NCBI GenBank assembly: GCA_965153455.1 | Contig: OZ234500.1 | Coordinates: 15,561,579 to 15,625,578, forward strand | Source: Sphagnum compactum | Taxonomy: Eukaryota > Bryophyta > Sphagnopsida > Sphagnales | Direction of reading: 5' to 3' | Length of the DNA: 64,000 bases | Shown here: piece after piece, positions 54,592 to 64,000 of the stretch | Layout: every line of letters starts with the position of its first letter | How positions within the stretch are numbered: the stretch's first letter is position 1 | Translations under genes and position numbers: made by a program | Notes under the pieces: generated by a model | What the model saw: only the letters and a program-made list of their open reading frames with translations | Told to the model about the DNA's origin: nothing | Database searches by the model: none

Positions 54592-57477
54592 ATAGTACAT
54601 TAACGATGAAAAAAAAACAACAAACAATCCACCTCAATGATAGTTTTTTCTTAAGGTGTTTTTAGACTTGTGGTTCACTAACAATCTTTCATCACACCTT
54701 GAATGCTCCTTTATAAAGCTCATAGTCAAATATGGGATGGTTGAATTTAGTAAGGAAAAAAGATAATTTGTTATTGCCTTATTTACCTTCCTTGCTGTGT
54801 ACCAATAACACTCAATTTAATGTAAACAATTGAGTTATGGAATAATGTTTCATATAATTGCAATCTGCAACATTCAACATTGAATCAATTAACAATTTGG
54901 ATGTTTCACAAACCTAAGATATGTTTATCTATTGTAAACACTCAATATTATAAACAATTTTTAAAAAAACATTATACCAAAATATGTGTAAAACTAGGTT
55001 CCACACACCTTCACACATTCCACATTCAAATTGTTACTTAAAAAACTTCCCAATTCAATATATGAAGTTTATGTTTACATCAATTTTGGGTGGCTATTTG
55101 AATTTTCAAAAAATTGTTGGTTTTGGGTATTTTATTTTTTAAATTTCAAAAAATCAATTTGGGTCAAAAAAAATTATTTAAAAAAAAATTTGAATTTAGT
55201 TCTTTGATTTTTTGCAATTTCAAGATTTTATTAGGTACAAAGGTCTAAGAAAATTAAATGGTGGTTCTTTAGGCTAATTTTAAAAAGAAACTTAAATAAT
55301 TGAGTGAAACAATTTTCACACATATAACCTAACCCATGTACAATATGCTATTTATTAACATCCATGGTTAGTCATTTGTAATTTACATTACACACCAAAA
55401 CTTTTTTTAAATGAACTTTTTTTCAATGAATTCACAAGGAACAATTCAAATTTCTAATGTACAAATATCTCGAATCAAGTGAAAAACATAAAAATGTCAA
55501 GTTTTACTTCAAATATATGGGAGGATTACAAAGTACAAATGCATTAAGCGTCAATCTAGACATTGAAAATTTTAAAATTGTGTGATCTTGGCCACTTTTG
55601 TGAAGTGAAGAACATAAAAAAAGAATGTCACAAATATCTAAAAATTCTTCTTCCTCAATTTCATATTCAACATTGAACTTTTCTATCAACTCAAATTTTA
55701 CCTTGCATGCACATGCTCAAAAGGTTTATAACACCTAACCCATGGATGACATGACCAATTTTTGTTGACAAAAGTCAATTGGTCAAGGTGGTTAGTTAAG
55801 GTGCAAATGTGCAACTAACATTTATGAAATGCAATATGGTTAGTTAGAATTTCAAGGAGTTGTTAGCAAACAAAGACGTGGTTGGAAATTTATTCTCCTT
55901 TTTGTGCCACAAAGACAATGCACGTTTGCAATTGTCTATGTCAAGATGATAGTGACAAAATTCTTATGTTAAGGGTTCCAAGCCTTCTTTTACTTTTTCA
56001 AACTCTTTAGTAGCACCTCCCACACAACAAGCTCATCATCATTGGTGTCCAAAATGTGTTATTCTTATGTGCAAGTAGAGTTCACAATGCTAGACTCCAT
56101 AAGGTTTAATATGGGTGAGGTTGAAAAAACAATTAACAATCTATGTTGGATGTGACGAATGTTAGTAGAGGCCCAAAGAGGAAGTGTGGGTGGAGCTATT
56201 TTTAAAAGCATATCCAACAATAGGTGATATGTGATTTACAATGGCAACGTAACTTCTTTAACTTATTTGTATGCAAGAACATGCACTTGTGAAACATGAA
56301 TAATTGACCTATACAACTATTTTCCCTCCTTTGTCACAAATTTTTCCCTTTTTTGCTACCACAACTTCAACCTCGGATTCTTGTGTTTAGGCCTTTGTAA
56401 AAATGACAATGACATCAAATTCATTTTTGTTGTGTGTCATGACAATTCATTATTGAAGTTCAAAATCCTTCCTACACAAACTAGAGCTTCTAGGCATGTG
56501 TCACTTCAGTCTACACTTTGATCATACAATGTTTTGTTTAAGGTCTTACCATTGGAGATGTTCTAGGAACTCCAATTATGAAAAGTTCGTAAAATTAAAA
56601 CCAATAACAAAACCATGTGAAAGATTTAAGAGTCAGGGTGATTGTATGGTGGCTCCAATTCATGATGTGTGTGTTCACATCTCCTTTACAAGATTCCCAA
56701 TTACAATTGGTGGAAGTTGCCGATTGGAAGGAACGAATGCCTTTGACACAATCTTGTTTTGAAAAGTAGTCAAATGGTACCTTTTCTTGGCAATGTTAGC
56801 TTAGGCATGTTCAATTTGCATGATCCTTAATTTGAAAATAAAAAAAAATGTGTTTTTCTCTTCATACCTTAAAAAATATTCTTAAAAGAAAAAAAGTTTC
56901 AAACCACACGGTCTAATCAAAATTTGACCTTTCATGTAAAATGTGGTAAATATATTAGAACAACCAATATCACCCACTCTTCTTATTATTTGCTTGACAT
57001 CACAACTCCACATGCTAATTCAACCTTTGAAGAGTTAGTTGGTGATGGTTGAATAATAGATTGACACAACTTCTTTCAACTTCCAAACCTAAAAACATGA
57101 CAACACCATGTGAGTGTGTATATCAAAGAAAATCTTCTTTACAAATGAAGAAATTTTAGTTTACTATTTTCAAACTTCCCCATGTTTTTTTGTTAAATGT
57201 GATAATAAGTTGAGTGGATCATGAATGAACAACCCATGTTTCTTGTAAGTGTGATAATAAGTTAAATGAATGATGGATGAGTAACTCAAGATGGGGGTCC
57301 TCCTCAAATGATGGCTAATGTTGTCCAATAACAAACCCCCACATGTCCAAAGCACATTTTGTGCTTTGTTGGCTCTACCCACTAAGGAGAGAGAGAGAGA
57401 GAGACTATGGAACAATGCAAAGTTCATTTTGGGCCCACATTTTGAGGAATGTTCATTAGGTCTTAGTGTGAATTGTG
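54592..57477. other. AT-rich spacer
   Basis: No gene, RNA or intact element is recognised. The frame at 56496-56762 (88 codons) has no domain and no clear splice partner. A short (GA)n run is at about 57386-57403. Confidence 0.4.
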
Positions 57478-57930
57478 AGTTCATTTTTTGGGAACTTGAT
57501 GGAACATGGTTTTAGAATGTGAACATTTTTCGGGAACTTGATGGAACATGGTTTTAGAATGTGAACATTTTTTGGGAACTTGATGGAACATGGTTTTAGA
57601 GTGTGAACATTTTTTGGGAACTTGATGGAACATGGTTTTAGAGTGTGAACATTTTTTGGGAACTTGATGGAACATGGTTTTAGAGTGTGAACATTTTTTG
57701 GGAACTTGATGGAACATGGTTTTAGAGTGTGAACATTTATTTGGGAACTTCAATAATATGGGCTTAGAGCATGAATTTTTTTTTGGGAACTACATGGAAC
57801 ATGGTCTTAGAGTGTGAACATTTATTTGGGAACTACATGGAACATGGTCCTGGAGTGTGAACATTTTTTGGGAACTTGGATGGAACATGGTTTTAGTGTA
57901 TGAACCTTGAGTTCATTTTTTGGGAACTTC
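57478..57930 (+). repeat. Satellite with a 42-bp period
   Basis: About ten copies of a 42-bp unit containing GGGAACTTGATGGAACATGG and then TTTTAGAGTGTGAACATT. The first six copies keep exact register; later copies carry indels and changes such as ACATGGAAC. As 42 is a multiple of three, the minus strand shows an open repeated peptide containing KCSHSKTMFHQVP. It has no ATG upstream and is not regarded as a gene. Confidence 0.9.
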
Positions 57931-60320
57931 ATGGAACACTTCCTATTTTAATTATTCACTATTTGAACTAGTCATAAGAGGCACAACAATTATGCAATAA
58001 GCTCCATATTGATTTGTTGATTTGGTTGATTTGTTTGATTTTCACTATTTTTGCAAAAGCCAATGTGAGAAAAACTTGAAAGAATGTGTTTTTTTAAAAG
58101 TGTAAAATGCGTCTTTGTGGCAAAAAAAAAAAACCATTGCCAAATATTCTGCAAAATTAAAATTCAAAGAAAGAGAACAAACAAAGAAACATTGAGCACA
58201 AGTGATCTTTCTCTATAACAAGATGGAGCACAAAATCAGTATCATCAATGACAAGATGGAGAAGTTTTCAAATTTCTAAATCTCCAAAAAAAATCTCAAA
58301 AGCGACAAAAGCAGCGATTCCTGCAACTTCTTCCAAAAAACTCACAACTGTGCCAATTTTTGTTATAAATTTTTAAAAAATCGGTCATGGCTGCAAATTG
58401 CAAGGCAAAGGGTGGCAACTCCAAAATAAAATCTTGGAAGAATGGGAAGTACTCACCCGGAATGAGATATATATAGTGTTGGTTTGAATCCATTCTCCCA
58501 CAAACAATTGGTGACTTCAAGCGGGTTTTCTTTGAATGAGCTTGCGCTTCAAACTTTGAACTTGTAAACCTTTTGTGGAGGTATCAAATTTGTTACAACT
58601 AATTTCACCAAATGGAAGATGTTGTCAGAAAACCCATAATCATAAGGCTAGAGTTTATATAGCATTTGCTGCTTCCCAACTTTGATGTTCTTCCCATATG
58701 CTCAGTGTTTCCATGTCTCTGGGAGTTATCTAGGGTTTAGGGTTTTTTCATTTTGGATTTCAGAGGATCTGTGGACGGTGTTTGCATGAAAGTATGGATT
58801 TGTCCAAGAGAGAAATTCTAGAGTTTTAATAGAGTGAAAAGAAGAATTGGGTAGCAGCAGCAGCAGCAGCTCCCGCAAGCACAATCCATCAAATTGAGCA
58901 ACAACATCCATCACTTCCTGAAAAGTTTGAGTAGTAGTAGTTTATGGAAATCAGTACCTTTGCATTGTTGTTGCACCTTGGCAGCAGCAATGTCAGTGGT
59001 TTTTATGATTCGGTGGCAGAAACAAACACCGATGATTGAGCCTTATGAGCCTGAATCTTCATATCTGTGAAATTCATGGACAAATCTCCACAACGACAAT
59101 ATGAAGGTAACACAAAAATCAGTAGAGTCTTAGAACCTTACAAGAGCTGCTCACAAAGTTTCAGACCATTGCTTTCCTACTTCAAGAATAGCAGTGACAA
59201 ACTGCCATGACTATCCAGTGACTTCATCAGTTCATGACAGAGGGTGTAGTAGATCAGTAATCTGCCTAACAAAAATCTGGGCCAAAAACAAAAACCTCAT
59301 TATTCAAGCTGCATCCCTGAGTTTCTGTGACAGTTCCAGAAGCAACTGGAATAGCTCAGATTCAGTGTAAAGTGGATCCATGTTTTGACACAAAGGTATT
59401 TGTGCAGACATTCAAAAGCATCAACAGCTAGAATTTTCTTTTCAGGTACGTAGCTCACAGACTGTCTGAGCTATGCATCATTCATCATACTCAAAGTTGA
59501 TGGAAGTTCTTAACTGGGAAGTACAACAATACACAAGATCCGTTGATTTTGTGTCCATCTTTCACAAGTGTTGCAAGCAGCAGTCCCATGGTTTTCAATC
59601 CACTGCAAAAGGAAGAAAAAAACAGAAGGCAATATATGAGAGTGATTCATTCAACAAGAATTGGTTTTGATCAAGGCAAAAAAGCAATATCCAAAATTAA
59701 TTCATGCAACAAAACATGTTTGTAATCTGCTGCAAAAAAAAGGCAATATCTGAGAGTGAGTTGATAGCATTGGAAATTCCAGGCAGCATCTTTGTTGCGA
59801 TTTGGTTATAAATGCATCTTGCATGAAACAACCATGAATCTTTGGTATGAACCTCTTGCTTTCTCCGAGTGCATGACCAAATCACATTCTAAATTTTTGC
59901 ATGATCTCAAGCTCCTCCTTTACATACACAAATGAAGATCAAGGAGTCATCAACCCTCCTAGCATCAATTTCCACTTTCCAAACAGTGCAATAATGTGCA
60001 AGCAAACCTCAATGCAAGAGAAATCAATGTTTTAGAAAAATCTGAATGCAAGCAAATCAAATCAATGCTTGGAAAACCTTAGTGTAAGAGAACCAATGCT
60101 TGGAAAAACCTCATTTGCAAAGAACATCTGCAGGCAAAGACTGCATTCTCAGACTATTTAGATAGCACTGGGAAAAACAATAGTTTGTTCTTTGATTCCC
60201 AAGGAGACTCAAAGCTTCCTGATCATCTCTGTCCTAACATCTTGAGAAAACTGTTACTTTGTTTGCTTGCAAAACTGCATTGAAACAAACACACACAACA
60301 ACGAGCAATGTCTGGAGGAT
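57931..60320. other. Spacer, partly less AT-rich, no gene assigned
   Basis: From about 58290 the composition becomes more balanced, suggesting transcription. A minus-strand ATG (MDSNQHYIYLIP) at about 58493 is followed by a good donor (GGTGAGTAC), but no second exon was found. TAGGGTTTAGGGTTT at 58731-58745 is a double telo box on the minus strand. A (CAG)n run is at 58855-58870. It may be a non-coding or unrecognised transcript. Confidence 0.35.
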
Positions 60321-60324
60321 ACGC

Positions 60325-60558
60325 TAAGCCCTAATCGAAGCTCCTAAAACCCTAGTCTGCACCCGCCACGCTTACAGAACAGTGGCAATCCGATGGAATT
60401 TCTTCACGCAAATGGGTTTACGAGCAAGCTTTGAATCCCTTAGTCTAGTGGTCCACATGTGTCGATTCTCCTTGGGTTGCAAGAGATTCACTGAAAACGC
60501 CAAACCCTATTCAAAGCTCCTAAAACCCTAGTCCGCACCCACCTCGCTCACAGCACAC
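60325..60558 (+). promoter_or_regulatory. Duplicated promoter segment with telo boxes upstream of the ERA-like gene
   Basis: A segment of about 57 bp at 60325-60381 is repeated at 60501-60557. Both contain AGCTCCTAAAACCCTAGT followed by CGCACCC-like or TGCACCC sequence. AAACCCTA telo boxes lie at 60347, 60502 and 60523. This element is typical of plant genes for translation and ribosome assembly, which fits the gene downstream. Confidence 0.65.
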
Positions 60559-60615
60559 AACAGGTTCTTCTCGCGCTCTGTCTCTCTCCCTGTTCTTCGC
60601 GATAGATAACCCCGG

Positions 60616-63600
60616 ATGTTCGATCGATCGATCATTCGCTTCTTGTTCTGGATGCCGTTGCAACGAGGAGGGATGCACGCGATCTTGAGACTGGTGAGGA
60701 GGTACTCCACTCGCTCTCTTGTGGTTTGTCCATCTCTGTCGTCGTCACCAAGAACAACCTGCAGTTCTCCTATTCTGTTACAGCTGCAAGCGGTCTTGGG
60801 GATCTCACTGCCCCAGCACCATCATCTGCTGCACACCATCAGTGCGGACGACGAAGATTCAGAGGCAAAGAAGAAGGCGGGTTCTAGTGTAGCAGAATCG
60901 CCAGGTTTTGTGAATGGAGATGATGAGGCAGCGACTATCCAAGAGCATGAACGAGAACCTTTGTGGAAGATGGACAAGCAAGCAGAAGCGCAGGCCATGG
61001 CGTTGCTCAGAATTGCTCTAGACGAAGATGGTGATGATGATGGTGAGGTGAATCGTGTTGTCCGAGAAGAAGATCAGAAATCGCTTAGGGTTGGCATTGT
61101 GGGTGCTCCCAATGCAGGCAAATCCAAGCTCACAAATCTCTTGGTAAGAAGAAATCCCATCTCCATTCTCAGTCTTGACTCATCAGTAATGAGTTCTTCC
61201 AATTTCTGCAGAGGTTTTGAAGATTAGGGTTTAGCCAGCCAGCCAGCATGAAGATCGATCAACAGCAGCCCCTGATGGTAGTTGCAAAATGGCTTTTGGG
61301 TTTCCTCTTTTTTCTTATGAGATCTGCTGTTGTCAATCTCTCTGGGGTTTGCTTTTGTGTGATATTTCTCAAGAAAGAAAGTGGAAGGAATTAGACCTAG
61401 AAAATCAGATGCTTTCTCGTTTCTTTTGCAGGTGGGCTCCAAGGTCTCTGCAGTTTCTCGTAAAACAAATACAACACACAGAGAACACATGGGAGTGTGC
61501 ACCAAAGGTGACACACAGCTGGTAAATCATCTCTTCACTTTTTTATTTCTTCAAGAACAGGTTTGGATTCTCTCTCTCTCTCTAGATACACACTAGATTC
61601 TGATGTTTGTGAAGCTGCAACTAAATGACAGTTCATAAGAATTTTTTTCCCCTGTCAGGTGTTCTTTGATACCCCTGGTCTCACAGTCGATGTGAAGGGT
61701 CACCCACTGCGTGTGGACAACAGAAGTCGAGTGCGGAGTGCATGGCAAACAGCTGAGTTTTGTGAGGCTCTCATTGTGCTTGTTGATGCTCACCGCCAGA
61801 CTCAAAGGTAACTTACTTCTCCAAAGTGTCCTCTTCACTCAGCAATCTGCTGCTGCTATTCTGTTCAAGCATAATACATCCATACACAGACTGCTTGAAT
61901 GAGAATGGCCCGGCAGTGACTGCAGAATTTAGGACCAAGGGTTCTCATGTTTGTTTCGTTAGCTGATTCCAGATTCTTTGAGTTTGCTGTATCCTTAGGG
62001 TTTTCCATTTTACATGCTTTGAGGAGTTGGTTTATTGAATCAATCATTTGCCTGTATGTACTGGTTGCAATTTTTCTGATGCAAGGTCCAGTTTTCAACA
62101 GTAAGGTTTATACATCATGTCTTGTATGGACAGACGCGATGGACGGGTGTGTAGGTTAGTTGAGAAACTTGGAAATGAGGTGAATGTATCACAAAAGAAG
62201 GTCTTATGTTTGAATAAGGTAATATTCCTTTCTTGAAGATGTTTGAGCTCTACTATAAGGGTTTAAGAACGGTCCTGATTTTCCACACTGGTTTTGATGG
62301 ATTCTATGTGTTCATTGACTTTGAGCAAACCATTTCTTGCAAGAGTCATGCTGCATGCCACTTCTACTGTTATCTGAATCCTCCAGGGGTGTATTTTTCT
62401 GGCTGGGTAGGTGGACTTGATTGAACCAAAAAGGCTGCTCTTGCCTCTAGCAGAAGAGTTTGGTGAACTTCCTGCTTTTGACAGGTTTGATTTTCCTCTT
62501 TTTGCAAAATATTCAGGTGATGAGACAATCATCTCTTCTTGCGTGTTGGGGTGATCATGACAAGAGTTGGGTGGGTTGTTGATGGATGGTGCAGAGTATT
62601 TATGATTTCTAGTTTAACAGGCAATGGGGTGGAGGATCTGGAAGCATATTTAATGGATCAGGTGGGGTGCACTTCCCTGCAACAATCAAGTTAAGGAATA
62701 TATGAACATGCTTGGATTAGGGCTACCTAGGTTTGTGACACAAGTCAAGCATGTTCTATGTTGCTGCAGATGACCCAAATTCACAGCTCTATGTTTTAGT
62801 GTAGTCTCTAGGACTGTTCCTTTTTCCAAGGATGGCCAGTTTCTGAAACAAACAGTAGATGTTGAACTTGGTTTTGTATGCACCCCCAAGTTCCAAGTGC
62901 TTTGAGCATTGAGGGCTTGGGTTTTACCACACAGTTTCATTGGCTCTGTGATGAGCCTTGAATCTCATGAGCTTCTTGAGGCAAGTCTTCCACACAGTTA
63001 AGCATTTCCAGGGTGGATTTGCAGGCAGTGTTGAGACCATGGGAAGAAGAGGCAGACTCTACACCACAGCGGTTAGCCAAAGCTACTGCACTTGAGGTTG
63101 TCCGGCAGCACATTTTTGATTCACTCCATAAGGTGACAATGACAACATAGGAATCCCTCCTTTGGTGCTTTCATTGAACATTTTCTTTTACTTTCTCGAT
63201 TGGATGAAGAGGCAGGCCAGTTGCTCCTTTTCAGTCACAAGGGTGCTAGCAGAAGTCCCATAAGCTGGGCTTTTGACACATTTCTTTACTCAATTGAAAG
63301 ACCACTGGGAGCACACTTGGTTTTTTTTTTCTGTAGTGGTATAGGGTGTTTTGTGCCCAGTGTATCTGACAGATTTCCTTGTTGAGCACACCTTGGTTTT
63401 TTTTTGTTTTTCCAATGTGCCAATCAAATTTGCTGCATGGCATCGAACCACTTCAAGTCCAGTCAAAAGAAGGCTGAAGGAAATAACCCAGCTGGTTTTC
63501 TACATTTGTAGATTTCAAGTGTAATAGTAGTTGTAGCAGGAATGGAGACACTACTATTGGCCTCATATTGCTGTGGTGGCAAGAATTGCAGGAGTTGCCA

Positions 63601-64000
63601 TATAGGATAGAACAGCAACATATCTCATGGAAAGTGTTGAAAGATGGCTCTATCCGAATCCAACAACTCTTGCTGGTTGAGAAAGAAGGACACCGCAAAA
63701 TATTGATCGGCAAAAATGGAGATGTTATCAGGTAAACACACCTACTTACCTCATCCCATGAATCTGGTATCTTAATTTGTTGTATGTTAGCCTAATCTCC
63801 ACCCCAATAATATCAGGCCTTGAGGCAGTCTGAATTGGCATGCATGGGTCTTGTCTACTGGAAGCAGGACATTCCAAAACCAAGCACGTGGTATGACACT
63901 ATAAAGATTACATAGTTTGAAGGCTCTTGTAACTACTACTTAATGGAGTTGATTTTGTTTGGTTTTCTTTTTTGTTTTGTGAATAGGCGGATTGGGACAG
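60616..64000 (+). CDS. ERG: ERA-type GTPase, probably mitochondrial (ERG-like); 3' end outside the window
   Basis: Ras-like GTPase that binds small-subunit rRNA through a KH domain and assists ribosome maturation. Exons are 60616-61143, 61432-61521, 61659-61807, 62134-62218, 62411-62484, 62595-62661, 63025-63132, 63592-63731 and 63987 onward. All borders are GT-AG and phases match. About 418 residues are visible. The N-terminus has an Arg-rich amphipathic start (MHAILRLVRRYSTRS) like a mitochondrial presequence, then an acidic linker. Motifs: G1 GAPNAGKS (163-170), switch I Thr in KTNTTHRE, G3 DTPG (210-213), G4 NKVD (283-286), G5 SSL (314-316), and the KH loop GKNG (about 406-409). The start could also be Met13 or Met20. 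It matches plant mitochondrial ERG more than the chloroplast ERA-like protein. Only the last KH residues are missing. Confidence 0.9.

Noticed and set aside
57481-57753. Minus-strand repetitive peptide of 14-residue units
   Set aside because: The 42-bp satellite period is a multiple of three, so the frame stays open automatically. It begins with TTG and has no gene context.
63818-63900. Alternative ninth exon of the ERA-like gene after the AG near 63818
   Set aside because: Joining here gives a stop codon within two codons. The acceptor before 63987 restores the conserved RRIGT sequence.

Overview
The window is nuclear DNA of a land plant. The protein genes carry GT-AG introns of about 100-630 bp, their products carry plastid or mitochondrial targeting sequences, and plant-type telo boxes lie near two of them. 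The lineage cannot be fixed from sequence alone. The very AT-rich, repeat-laden spacers would suit a spore-bearing plant (lycophyte, fern or moss) or another repeat-rich genome, but that is only an inference. Many of the longest open frames are low-complexity artefacts. The real genes had to be assembled exon by exon from splice sites and family similarity.

Layout. A minus-strand phytol/farnesol kinase-type gene, apparently complete with six coding exons, lies at 2645-5694. A minisatellite with a period of about 45 bp (6560-7285) and duplicated AT-rich DNA follow. At about 11.1-14.3 kb is a decayed non-LTR-like retroelement with remnants of a C2H2 finger, a reverse transcriptase and a possible C-terminal nuclease domain. 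A small two-segment membrane protein is a tentative minus-strand gene near 16.7-17.0 kb. From 17.8 to 30.4 kb I see no convincing protein gene, only AT-rich DNA with fold-back and dispersed repeats.

A gene island occupies about 30.4-43.4 kb. A four-exon plus-strand gene encodes an unrecognised, probably thylakoid, bitopic protein (30421-32365). It converges on an eleven-exon minus-strand JmjN/JmjC/C5HC2 histone demethylase gene (34318-40790). Upstream of that gene is a long pyrimidine/purine-skewed leader or promoter region and a CpG-rich stretch with an array of CATTACGC motifs. From 43.6 to 58.5 kb the DNA is again repeats: a segmental tandem duplication, tandem repeats, a MITE-like element, a CCTAA-rich tandem array and a 42-bp satellite. 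At the right edge a plus-strand mitochondrial ERA-type GTPase gene starts at 60616 and runs out of the window in its ninth exon.

Functionally the genes are unrelated nuclear housekeeping genes: isoprenoid-alcohol phosphorylation in plastids, a thylakoid membrane protein, chromatin demethylation, and mitochondrial small-subunit assembly. There is no operon-like logic. The main novelty candidates are the decayed retroelement, the unidentified thylakoid protein, the unusual N- and C-terminal extensions of the demethylase, several long fold-back sequences that could yield small RNAs, and repeat families shared between distant parts of the window.
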